Of a stretch of 64,000 nt of DNA, positions 22,878-33,479 are shown in pieces. Under the pieces are notes generated by a model. That model was not told the origin of the DNA, made no database searches, and was given only the letters and a program-made list of their open reading frames with translations. Origin of the DNA: Notolepis coatsorum (Eukaryota; Chordata; Actinopteri; Aulopiformes; Paralepididae); contig OZ020594.1 in the NCBI GenBank assembly GCA_963971535.1, positions 114,410,418 through 114,474,417 on the forward strand, given 5' to 3'. The position numbers and the translations under genes are program-made. Numbering within the stretch: the first letter of the stretch is position 1; every line of letters starts with the position of its first letter.

Positions 22878-23728
22878 CACAATGGCGCCCGACCACGGAG
22901 ATCTCTGTGTTTCGATTCGACCCTACTCTTTGAATTCGACAAAGTGCAATACCGGCCAGATTCTCTTAGGGGCGCTATCACGATAATGCAGTGTGCCCTG
23001 TGGCTGAACGGATCATTATTTTTTTTTGACTTTCAATGGAGATTTCAGTTAGCAGGATTCTGGATGTGCAGCATGTAGCTTGGATTACGTTTTGGATTGC
23101 TGATTTCACTATGCAATAAGGGGATTTATCATCAGCCAATGGACATATCGATCTACCAGATGGCGATCGATAACGGGGAAATGCTCGGGGGGATTCCACC
23201 GGCCCACGGTAAGATCTTTTTCACGTAAAGTACATCCCGATCGGGCCTTGGTTTGATAGCCATCCATCCGATCAATGAATGAGGCTAATGAGGCTAACGC
23301 GGTTATTGGTAATCAATAATCAGAACCGACGTCCCCCGCCCCCCGCCCCCCCCTTTCATGCATACATGCTTGAGGATCGTGCCGATCATATGCAGTTTGA
23401 GTTATTTCTGTAGCATATGTATAACGGAAATGCCATTGGATATAGCGTTAGTAGCTATTAGCCCTTTATCTCGCCTCCCAGGAAATATCCTAGCCGAAAT
23501 CCCGTATAACGCTTATATTCACGGCGCTATAAAATGAGAACGTATTGATGAAATAATTTTTTCTTTAAGCCATTTTGAAGGGACGGTTTATGGTCTCAAT
23601 TAACAATGAGAATGGACAGATAGCAATACTATAAAGTATAGATTTAGCTCTACAAACAGCCCCACGTCTGTTTACATTTGCCAGTCCTCTAGAGATTTAT
23701 TAGATGCATCCCAATGGCCCTGAATGTG
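22878..23728. mobile_element. piggyBac-like non-autonomous element, 851 bp
   Basis: Flanked by TTAA on both sides (22874-22877 and 23729-23732). Ends cacaatggcgcccgacc and ccaatggccctgaatgtg give short inverted ends CACAwTs. Setting the element and one TTAA aside restores a continuous LINE reading (HELSTAL then MAGIRPG). No transposase remains. C-runs occur near 23335-23352. Confidence 0.75.
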
Positions 23729-23844
23729 TTAATGGCAGGAATAAGGCCTGGTCACGTGCTGGACGCTAAGGTGATCCACAACACTGGCTTGTCTTCAAAC
23801 AGCTCAAACACATGTACCACAGCTATGAGAAAGTCTAAATCAGA

Positions 23845-24167
23845 AATTTCTACAGCAAGAATTTTAGGTGTCAGTGAAACCAACATTGCAATCTGGTTAG
23901 AAGTGGTGGAGAGAATAAAAGCTAGCATATGAATTGTAGTGCCTGGTTAGAAACAAATGCAAATGGATGGATTATCCAAGTGGGGGTCCGGGGGGGGTGA
24001 GCGAGCAAGAGCATGTAGGGTATTAGATAGCAAGTATTAGGTATATATCTTGTAAACTACATTTATAATGATTCAAATGGTGATTTCATTGGATGTTTAC
24101 TGTTAATGCGTGTGTGTCTAATTTGATGTTATGTTTAAAAAATAATAAAAAAATATATATAAAAAAA
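23845..24167 (+). mobile_element. Short retroposed sequence with A-rich tail and 15-bp target-site duplication
   Basis: The 15-bp duplication aaagtctaaatcaga (23830-23844 and 24168-24182) flanks about 320 bp that ends in an A-rich tail (ataaaaaaatatatataaaa...). These are the marks of LINE-driven retroposition. The content does not show RNA polymerase III boxes. It could be the 3' end of an mRNA or a truncated LINE tail. Confidence 0.8.
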
Positions 24168-24500
24168 AAAGTCTAAATCAGATTACTACTTAGATTTAAT
24201 TACAAGTTCCTATGCAAACCTGGCTCAGTTTTGGAAGGCAGTTAACTTAAGAAAAACAAGACCTCTATTTCACTACCCACTCATATTAGTGTTGACGATT
24301 GTGTTATTTCCAGCCAAAACTCAATTGGTCTTGCATTTAATTGCAAATAAACACTTTGTAGTTGCTGGGAACCTGTTTGAGAGAATATATCAGACTTCTT
24401 CCTGTTGATCTTAATGTTGATATAAACACTGATGTGTGAGTTCCGTGGATCACACCCCTCAATTCTCCTTTTCATACGATGAAGTATTAGACACTCCAAT

Positions 24501-24854
24501 CCATAGAGCTCTGTCCTCTATATTTTCATATCATTACTACAGTAAGACACTAGGCCTCTATATTTTCATATCATTACAGAAATAATTTAGAGGGGGTAGA
24601 AAACAATATAAGTGCTGTAAGATCGAAAGATTCATGCAAATAAAATCATATTGCTGTAAAATAAAACCTGTGAACACACAATAATAAGAGACCCCTCTCT
24701 AAATAAGAATTCAGGAGAAATTATATCAATAGCATATCTCAAAAGGAGGCAGATAGATGTGTTGTCCCTCTCCAGGTGGACGAAGGCCTTCTATAGTACG
24801 TGCCCTCAACTCTTTCATGGACTACATCCGTCCTCCTGGCGGTCGGAGAAGAGG
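24501..24854. other. Unassigned spacer
   Basis: A short duplication (tctatattttcatatcatta at about 24517 and 24557). No gene is seen. Confidence 0.4.
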
Positions 24855-25870
24855 TGTATCGCAATGGGTTCCTCATGTTTTCCCCTGGTGCAGTGGTCAA
24901 TGGAAAAGGTCACGTAATTCATCAGAAGTGCTATGAAAAGTGCTCATATTGAAGTTCATAAAAACAGTCATAAAGATATAGATGCATGTTATTAATTATT
25001 CCACCCCACACTAAATAAGTCCACACTACAAAGCAGAAAGCAAATCATATTTCAAAATATCAAACAAGAAAAACAATGAAAACAAGACCACTGACCCTAT
25101 ATAATCAACTATTTTAGCTAATTCTGGTGCGCTTTGGATGTATTTTTCTCTGGTGAGCTGTCAATCACCAGACACCAGTTGATTGCCATGCGGCATGGCA
25201 GGTGTGTGGGCTTGATTGATCGCAATGGGTTCCTCATGTTTTTCCATGGAGTAGTGGTCAATTGAAAGGTCATGTAATTCATCAGAAGTGCTATAAAAAG
25301 CAGATGTGTGGGATGCTGACGGCAATCTGGAGAGGCCTCCTAAAAAAATTGGAAAGCAACTAAAAAGTCTAATACTTAAGTTCAGGCCCAGAGGATCAAT
25401 GGTGTTAATTTCTTGATCCATCTGCGTTCTGCCCTTTGTCTCTGTTGTTTAGACCATTTTAAGTTGTTTTCCAGTCCTAAGATCTGGACTTTTCCTACAG
25501 CATGTGTCTGAAAGTGCTGCTAGAGGAGAGTAGTCCTACTTCCCTTCCTTATATGGTAACTGTTGTTTAAGTCTCTCCTAAAGTGTTTTGGGTTTCACCT
25601 AGATAGATAAATGGACAGACTTTACAAGTAATAGCATAAATAATATTTGCAATCTGTAATCCCAAATTCTGCCAGATGGGGGCCCCAGAGCCTGAAAGGG
25701 TGTTGGAGAGATATTTAGGATGTATTACAAAATACTTTTGGGGTCTCCTTCAGCTTAGATTGAACTAGTATGTCTTTGAGGTTCTTATTTCTTAGCTGAG
25801 ATTACCCTAAACAACTCCAAGGCTCTATTCTCTCCCTTCGCCTGTTCAAAGTGATGCTTCAACTGGGAGT
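24855..25870 (-). mobile_element. Penelope-like element fragment with GIY-YIG endonuclease
   Basis: On the minus strand, 25720-25580 reads IANIIYAITCKVCPFIYLGE, then TQNTL. This is the GIY-YIG nuclease core as seen in Penelope-like elements (IVYAITCxxCxxxYVGET). Further on, RTQMDQEINTIDPLGLNLS (about 25430-25370) matches the usual C-terminal WIxKLxTLxPxGLN block. The reverse transcriptase part is missing. Direct repeats at 24855-24950 and 25215-25310 (atcgcaatgggttcctcatg ... catcagaagtgctat) cover the C-terminal and 3' region. Penelope-like elements often have such tandem ends. The fragment is dead. Confidence 0.7.
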
Positions 25871-25880
25871 TGAGGTTTAA

Positions 25881-26394
25881 CACATTGCCCGCCGGGCATT
25901 GTGCCCATCTCATACCCCTCTCTGCCACCGTTAAAAGCAAATAACATTATATTCCCCTTACCGTGGGCCTATGAGACTGGCGGTGAAAGATCCCAATTTT
26001 TCGACGCCGATCGCCTGGGTCCATTTCCGGTTTGTATGGCGCAATAAACGCCGAAATCATATCGATTATTAAGTTTAGAAAGCGATCCATATGTACTATA
26101 GTGTCTGTCGGGAGTCCCGTAACGAGATGTGACTGCCGGAGGACTTTCCTCGATGCACCGATGGCACTTCCGGTTTTTGCGAGAGTGTAACTCGCCCAAC
26201 CATTCACCAGGCGGCGGTATTGAGCCGTTGCAGTCACATCTAGGGTCCAGCTAGGGCATCGGGGGTTGGGTGGATGAATTATGAATGCCATGGCGAAAAA
26301 ATTAAATATTGATCTAAAAAACGCTGTACAGCGATCTTGGCAGACAACGCATGGCGGGCAATACCGCTGGAAAGCGATTTTGGTGACCAATGTG
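25881..26394. mobile_element. piggyBac-like non-autonomous element, 514 bp
   Basis: TTAA on both sides (25877-25880 and 26395-26398). Ends cacattgcccgccgggcatt and gtgaccaatgtg share CACATTG. Subterminal gcccgcc and ggcgggcaat repeats are arranged in inverse. No transposase frame is present. The outer bases are like those of the element at 22878-23728, so the two may use the same transposase source. Confidence 0.75.
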
Positions 26395-26402
26395 TTAAAG
26401 AA

Positions 26403-26595
26403 GACGTGTCCGGCCCGCGTGAATACTTTACCCAAGGCAGTTGTCCTTCCGCGTTCGGTTTGCACGCCCTGATTGGCCTCTCAGCGCACAATCGCGTTAG
26501 CCCTAGCATTGCCGCACTGCTCGCTCGCTATACTACTAAGTTCCACAGCCCATTTCCTCGTATTGTATTGTTCTCGCTACCGCCGAAGAGTCTCA
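26403..26595. repeat. Left arm of a ~190-bp inverted repeat flanking a hAT element
   Basis: The segment containing acccaaggcagttgtccttc, tgattggcctctcagcgc and agccctagcattgccgcact reappears as its reverse complement at 29277-29465, with about 90% or better match by eye. Confidence 0.85.
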
Positions 26596-26611
26596 CAATA
26601 TACTAACTAAA

Positions 26612-26710
26612 GTATTCACGCGTACAGTACAGCTCAATACATACAATTGTTAAGGGGATGCAGACCAGAGAAAGACTTTCATCTTGTTTACATCAGGGTC
26701 CCCCATTTTC
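26612..26710 (-). mobile_element. LINE 3' end fragment
   Basis: It matches the tails at 59280-59385 and 59510-59605 (ttaaggggatgcagaccaga, gaaagactttcatcttgttt, acatcagggtccccc). It is a short 5'-truncated piece. Confidence 0.65.
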
Positions 26711-26754
26711 ATAATATATGACACACACGACATATAGATAGACAGTACTGCTAC

Positions 26755-29243
26755 CAGGGCCGCCTCAGGGGGTGTGCAAGCAGTGTGGTCGCACAGGGCC
26801 TTGCGGGAAGGGGGGCCTCGCAAAATAAAAAATAATAAAAAGAAATATTTTTTATTTATTTTTTATTTTATTTTTTATTTTTATTTTTATTTTATTTTTT
26901 TGCGAGGCCCCCCTTCCCGCGAGGCCCTTTTTCATCACAGACCTAAAATCTAGTTTTGCTTATATGCTTATATATTTCACATTAGACACGTTTGTAGAAT
27001 GTGTCTGACTTGTTCCTGCCTCTGCGGCTCTGCAGACTGCAGTGTTCCGGTTTCTGCGGCTTTGCTGCTCTACAGATTTTAGGATAGTGTTTCCGGGCTC
27101 TTCTCGGACACACGAGGTACAGGGATGATCTAATTCAGCGCTATTCAGAGGAGCGAGTGGATGTCTTTTCAAAAGCAGCATGGATCAGAAGAAATTACAC
27201 CGTGGGCCAAGAAAGTCTCCTTCCAACTTTACCATTGATACTGCGTTATGGTGAGTTCATGCAACCTATTATATTCCCGCCGTGGATCTCTCTCTCTCTC
27301 TCTCTCTCTCTGGAGCCAAACTGGTCGACTAGCTGTTGACTGTTGTAGTATGGAGTTAGTAGCTAACGGTGTGTGGCCTGGTGTCAGCGCCTGTATTGCT
27401 TTTCTCATGTTGTAGTTTCAGTGGTAACAGCATAGCTTGCTTCTGCGTTAGCTAATGGTTAGCGATAGCCGTGTTAGCCAGTTAGCTGTTTAGCTACGAC
27501 GTTAGCTGCCGGCTGCGCACGTAACGTTAGTTTGATGCTATCAGTTAGCCTAGGCTAGAGTTAGCTGTTAGCTTGTGCTACGACCATTGACATTAGCCGT
27601 GAGAATAGCAGGGGGTTCTGGCTTATTTTTGTCCCGCCAGCGAGAGGCCTTTGAAATGTCATGACATTACCCCACTCTTCCTTCCTTCCCCTCCCGAATG
27701 TTTTGTTAATAACGATGTTTTTTTCCAGGCAAAACATATGCTACTTCACAACATTTGGAGATACGACATGTGCTGTGTGTGAATGTCTTGGTCGTTTGTG
27801 TAGCTTGGGTAGCGTTGGGCCGTTGGCCAACGCTGTGTGTGGCCTGGTGTCACAGTACCTGGCTAGCCTATTTAGCTGATGTCGGCCATTGGCTCCTTGC
27901 TGCTTTGGTTTCTCTGGTATAGACCCTCTTCTCTTTGGATTTAAGTGTTGATCTTTGTCCTTTTGGATCTCTCATACATGCTCTCTCTCTAACACACACA
28001 CACATGACAAACACACATGCTCTCTCTCTCTCTCTCTCTTTCTAACACACACAGTCTGCCTATGGCGGCCTTTCTCGATGGCTAGGCTGTGCTCGCTGAG
28101 TCTGTACATAGTCAAGGATCTTCAGTCACAGTGCTCAGGTATTCTGCCACTGTGTACTCTCTGTTTAGGGCCAAATAGCATTTCAATTTCTTTCCAATGT
28201 GTCTCTCTCTCTCTCTCTCTTTGGATTTAAGTGTTGATCTTTGTCCTTTTGGATATCTCATACATGCTCTCTCTCTAACACACACACACATGACAAACAC
28301 ACATGCTCTCTCTCTCTCTTTCTAACACACACAGTCTGCCTATGGCGGCCTTTCTCGATGGCTAGGCTGTGCTCGCTGAGTCTGTACATAGTCAAGGATC
28401 TTCAGTCACAGTGCTCAGGTATTCTGCCACTGTGTACTCTCTGTTTAGGGCCAAATAGCATTTCAATTTCTTTCCAATGTGTCTCTCTCTCTCTCTCTTT
28501 GGATTTAAGTGTTGATCTTTGTCCTTTTGGATCTCTCATACATGCTCTCTCTCTAACACACACACACACGACAAACACACATGCTCTCTCTCTCTCTCTT
28601 TCTAACACACACAGTCTGCCTATGGCGGCCTTTCTCGATGGCTAGGCTGTGCTCGCTGAGTCTGTACCTAGTCAAGGATCTTCAGTCACAGTGCTCAGGT
28701 ATTCTGCCACTGTGTACTCTCTGTTTAGGGCCAAATAGCATTTCAATTTCTTTCCAATGTGTCTCTCTCTCTCTCTCTCTCTCTCTTTGGATTTAAGTGT
28801 TGATCTTTGTCCTTTTGGATATCTCATACATGCTCTCTCTCTAACACACACACACATGACAAACACACATGCTCTCTCTCTCTCTCTCTCTTTCTAACAC
28901 ACACAGTCTGCCTATGGCGGCCTTTCTCGATGGCTAGGCTGTGCTCGCTGAGTCTGTACATAGTCAAGGATCTTCAGTCACAGTGCTCAGGTATTCTGCC
29001 ACTGTGTACTCTCTGTTTAGGGCCAAATAGTCTCTCTCTCTCTCTCTCTACACTGTATATTGACTGTAGAACGGGAGCTCTCTCTCGCTCTCTCTCTTGC
29101 TATATGTTGACTGTATCATGCCCTGCCTCGGGCAGCGCTATTATTTAAGAATATGTTGACTGTATGAAAAAAAATAAAAAATTAACCTTTTGGGGGGGGG
29201 GGGGGGGGGGGGGGGGGCCTCGCATTTCTCCCAGGCGGCCCTG
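26755..29243. mobile_element. Non-autonomous hAT element, 2.5 kb
   Basis: Ends cagggccgcct and aggcggccctg, with a perfect 8-bp duplication ACTGCTAC (26747-26754 and 29244-29251). A subterminal inverted repeat (gcctcgcaaaataaaa and its complement) lies at 26816-26935. The interior has a CpG-rich part with a possible first exon (about 27170-27253, ending at a gtgagt donor), the tandem array at 27934-29033 and a 25-G run near 29193. No transposase core remains. Confidence 0.9.
27934..29033. repeat. ~285-bp tandem repeat, 4 copies, inside the hAT element
   Basis: Copies start at 27934, 28220, 28498 and 28786 with tttggatttaagtgttgatc. Each carries the same (TC)n and (AC)n microsatellites, whose lengths account for most of the period changes (278-288 bp). 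The fourth copy is cut near ggccaaatag. The non-microsatellite parts are almost identical, which suggests recent expansion or homogenisation. Confidence 0.95.
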
Positions 29244-29276
29244 ACTGCTACAGTTGAGTAATAGTTAGTTTTAGTA

Positions 29277-29465
29277 TGATGCACGGCGGAGATGAAAACA
29301 ATACAATACGAGGAAATGGGCTGTGGAACATAGTAGTATAGCGAGCGAGTAGTGCGGCGATGCTAGGGCTAACGCGATTGGGCGCTGAGAGGCCAATCAG
29401 GGCGCGCAAACCGAACACGGAAGGACAACTGCCTTGGGTAAAGTATTCACGCGTCCGGCCCATGT
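29277..29465. repeat. Right arm of the ~190-bp inverted repeat
   Basis: Reverse complement of 26403-26595 (see that entry). A gattt-type tail (aaatttgatttgatttgatt) follows at 29498-29520, typical of a LINE end. Confidence 0.85.
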
Positions 29466-29797
29466 GGACATTAACGTGTGTTGTCGGGCCTTACAAATAA
29501 ATTTGATTTGATTTGATTTAAATGATACTGGATGAACGATTGGGCTAGGTGTAGGTCATATACAGGGCCGGATTAATGACCGGGCCGTCTGGGCCGCGGA
29601 CCGTGGGCCTCTAGTGACGAGGGGCCTCAAAAAAAAGTTTTTGATTTAAAAAATTTTGGAGGCCCCTCGTCACTAGAGGCCCGAACATTTTTTTTATTTC
29701 TTTTTAACTTTATTTTAAAAAAATGTTGGAAGCCCCTCGTTACTAGAGGCCTTTTGGAGGCCCCTCGTCACAAGAGGCCCCAAATTATTATATATTT

Positions 29798-32700
29798 TGC
29801 GCGCCGGTACGGAGAGACGCATCTGGAGTGCGTCTGCGTGGAAGAGCGCGCCAGGCTCGGAGGTCTGGATGATGTCTGGGCGTCTGCAGCGCGGAGGTCT
29901 GGATGTGCGTCAGGACGACTGCTGCGCGGAGGTCTGAAGTGGATCACTGGGATACCTCCCGTGGAAGTCTAGGGAGCGCAGTCCAGTCTCTCCCTCAGGC
30001 AACGGCGACAGGAGGCGAAGGCTGGAGCACATCTTTACGCCGGAGATAAAAACAGCATCGACAGAACAGAGGACCTCCCGAAGGAGTCTTGATGAAAGAG
30101 AATATGATACCGAATGATACGGCATGTTACAACACGACCCCACGAGGAACAGAGGGGAAGAGCCCTGTACTTAAAGCCCACAGGGGAACTAATTAGAATG
30201 CACCACAGGTGCGGGAGGTAATTGATAATCGAACTAGAAGTGTGAGTTCGGCACCAGACCAATCAAACACATAATGACAGGTAGTACAAGGGTGTGGCCG
30301 CTGAGAGCAAACGAGAGTAAAGAACGAGAGGGTGGGGGCTAGTGAGAGTGAGTGAGAAGGGAATTCCTAAACAGTAGGCTTAAAGGAACAGAGAGAGTAG
30401 GTGAGCAGCGGACAAAACCTCACAGTACCCCCCCCTCAACGGGAGCCACCCGGCGACCCAAAAATACAGACAGAGCGGCAGGGGGCAAAACAAGGCAAAA
30501 AAAACAAAAGGTACTGGGCCAAGCCAGCAGGGGAAGCCACAACAAAAGTGGGGCTAGCAAAAGAACAGGGTAGCCGAGGGGTAACTAGGGTAGCAGAGGG
30601 GCAACGTAGGGTAGCCGAGGGGTAACCAGAGGAGCTGAGGGGCAACTAGAGGAGCTGAGCGGTAACCAAGAGGAGCACCGGGAAAAGGGCTAGCAGAGGG
30701 AAGGTTAGCTGCCAGGGCACTGATAGCTACAGGGCCTATGCTAGCTGTACTGCTACATCAACATAGAGGCTGCGCAAGCTGCCGGAGCTAGGCTAGCAGA
30801 GGGAAAGGGTAGCTGCCAGGGCACTGATAGCTACAGGGCCTATGCTAGCTGTACTGCTACATCAACATAGAGGCTGCGCTAGCTGCCGAGCTAGGCTAGC
30901 AGGGGGAAAGGGTAGCTGCCAGGGCACTGATAGCTACAGGGCCTATGCTAGCTGTACTGCTACATCAACATAGAGGCTGCGCTAGCTGCCGAGGCTGGCA
31001 GACAGGGCTGGACCAGCATGAGAGAACAAGCTAGCTGGAAGGACAGTCCTAGCTGTGGGGAACCGACCTTGCTAGCTGAAGGGGCAGACCTAGCAGTGGG
31101 ATAAAACTGACCCTGCTAGCTGAAGGGGCAGTCCTAGCAGTGGGAGCAAACTGACCTTGCTAGCTGAAAGGGCAGCCCTAGCAGTGGGATAAACTGACCT
31201 TGCTAGCTGAAAAGGCAGTCCTAGCAGTGTGAGAAAAACTGACCATGCTAGCTGAAAGGGCAGTCCTAGCAGTGGGATAAACTGACCTTGCTAGCTGAAA
31301 GGGCAGTCCTAGCAGTGGGAATACTGACCTTGCTAGCTGAAAGGGCAGTCCTAGCAGTGGGAGAAAACTACACAAAAAGTGGAGGCCATGCAGAGGGACC
31401 GGGTTAGCTGCCTGGGCCCGGCTAGCTACAGGGCCTATGCTAGCTGCAAGGGCTGCATTAACATAGAGGCTGTGCTAACAGCCGGGGCCAAGCAAGCAGA
31501 CTAGGGCCATGCAGAGGGACCGGGTTAGCTGCCAGGGCATGGCTAGCTACAGGGCCTATGCCAGCAGCAAGGGCTGCATTAACATAGAGGCTGTGCTAGC
31601 AGCCGGGGCAAAGCTAGCAGACAGAGGCCATGCTGGTAGTAGAGGCCTAACAAGCTGCAGGGGAGCCAAACAGGGCTAACAGGGGAGCTAACCGGGGAGA
31701 CTAACAAGCTAACAGGGGAGCAAGAGGGAACAAGAAAAAAAAAAGGCAAACTCAACATACACCGTCTGTGCTGGCTGGGGTCGTCGATTTGGTGGGGTCG
31801 TACTGTTATGGTTTGTAACCGACCCCAATCGCACAACACAAGACAGGTATGAGAGTAAGCCAAGAAACAGGCATTTATTGAACAGAAGGAAAAACCGGCA
31901 CTGTCCCTTTAAGGGAGAAACACAAAATACTGGAATAACAAGAAGGGAAAGGTACAGTGCCTTTAAGAGGCGAGCTGGCTAAGGGGAAGGCAAGGGAAGG
32001 CTAAAGGAAAACAGGGCGGAACTAGGAGGACCGGACGGGAAGGACTAGGAGGACTAGAGAGGGGAGAAAGGGACAGAGGCCCGCGGAGGCGGGCTGGGGA
32101 CAGGGAGGACTGGGAAAGCAGGTGGGAACATCAGAGCCGCTCTGCAGACTTCTCTCGGCAGATCTCCGAGGTGGGTAAACGGGGCCGAGAGGGAGAGAGG
32201 AGAGGGTTAGAGTACAATGGGGAAAACAGAGCAGGTGCAGGAGAGGTGACTAGTCCAAATACAAAAGTTATCCAAGTGAACTAATCTTCGTGTAAAATAC
32301 ACACAGTGAGCAAAGTTCCAAAACACAATCCCAAGTGAAATATCTTCGGTGCAAAAAATAGACACTGAGAGTGAAGTCCAAAAAACAATCCAATGTGAAT
32401 AATATCTTCGGTGTGAACAAACACACAGTGGGAGATGTAAAGTCCAAAAATATTATCCCAGTGAAAACAACAAAAGGCGATCGCTGGGTGAGTGACTGTC
32501 TGATTAAAAAGGTGGTAATCTTCAGTGTTATAGAAACACACGAAAACGAAATTTGATCAAGACAGTCAGTAAAAACTCACCCAGACGTAGTGCGTAATGA
32601 GCGCTGGAACAGCAGCGGGGCGAGAGCGTCGCCACCGGGGAGCCGATTGTCCAAGCGGAGGGCAGAGTGGTGCGCGACTGCTTGGAGTGCGCGCCGGGAC

Positions 32701-33472
32701 AGAGGACGCATCTGGAGTGCGTCAGCGCGGAGGAGCGTGCCAAGCTCGGAGGTCTGGAAGGTGCGCATCTGCCTTGAGTACGCGCCGGTACGGAGGGCGC
32801 ATTTGCTGCGCCGAGGTCTGGAGTGGAGAGCGCGTCTGCGCGGAATGCGCGCCGGTACGGAGAGACGCATCTGGAGTGCGTCTGCGTGGAAGAGCGCGCC
32901 AGGCTCGGAGGTCTGGATGATGTCTGGGCGTCTGCAGCGCGGAGGTCTGGATATGCGTCAGGACGACTGCTGCGCGGAGGTCTGAAGTGGATCACTGGGA
33001 TACCTGCCGTGGAAGTCTAGGGAGCGCAGTCCAGTCTCTCCCTCAGGCAACGGCGACAGGAGGCGAAGGCTGGAGCACATCTTTACGCCGGAGATAAAAA
33101 CAGCATCGACAGAACAGAGGACCTCCCGAAGGAGTCTTGATGAAAGAGAATATGATACCGAATGATACGGCATGTTACAACACGACCCCACGAGGAACAG
33201 AGGGGAAGAGCCCTGTACTTAAAGCCCACAGGGGAACTAATTAGAATGCACCACAGGTGCGGGAGGTAATTGATAATCGAACTAGAAGTGTGAGTTCGGC
33301 ACCAGACCAATCAAACACATAATGACAGGTAGTACAAGGGTGTGGCCGCTGAGAGCAAACGAGAGTAAAGAACGAGAGGGTGGGGGTTAGTGAGAGTGAG
33401 TGAGAAGGGAATTCCTAAACAGTAGGCTTAAAGGAACAGAGAGAGTAGGTGAGCAGCGGACAAAACCTCACA
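29798..33472 (-). mobile_element. Non-autonomous LTR retroelement (fossil), LTR copy A
   Basis: Read on the minus strand. The 5' LTR is 33472-31804 (about 1.67 kb), starting TGTGAGGTTT and ending CCATAACA, with AATAAA near its end. The internal domain is 31803-30425. The 3' LTR is partial (30424-29798). A purine-rich tract (ttgaggggggggtac) stands just before the 3' LTR. The internal domain has no coding frame and consists largely of GCTAGC-rich tandem repeats. The two LTR parts match over 627 bp without an indel and with about three differences, so the insertion is young. It is broken: the outer part of one LTR is missing. Confidence 0.75.
30425..31803. repeat. GCTAGC-rich tandem repeats forming the LTR element's interior
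   Basis: Two repeat types. A ~105-bp unit (ggctagcagagggaaagggt ... catcaacatagaggctgcgc) occurs three times at 30690-31000 and again, diverged, at 31390-31620. A ~45-55-bp unit (ctgaccttgctagctgaaag ... cctagcagtggg) occurs about seven times at 31060-31370. No ORF is present. Confidence 0.88.
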
Positions 33473-33479
33473 CCAATAT

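Larger units (their letters stand above)
22500..24500 (+). mobile_element. Older LINE fragment, carrying two insertions
   Basis: Scattered protein similarity to fish LINE ORF2. LIDLVFSNRIDKIVATGVFD and GNSDHCPAACV are the end of the endonuclease. HAPLKRIKARIAPWFLHELS, then KVIHNTGLSSNSSNTCTTAM and KSKSDYYLDLITSSYANLAQ are the linker before the reverse transcriptase. The order fits one LINE once the inserted DNA at 22878-23728 and 23845-24167 is set aside. It has frame breaks and stops and is old. The reverse transcriptase core itself is not seen. Confidence 0.75.

Noticed and set aside
24860-25300. Possible hammerhead ribozyme on the minus strand (ctgatga followed by gaaa), as known from Penelope-like elements
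   Set aside because: Both repeat copies have the two short boxes, but I could not find matching stems I and III or a cleavage triplet.
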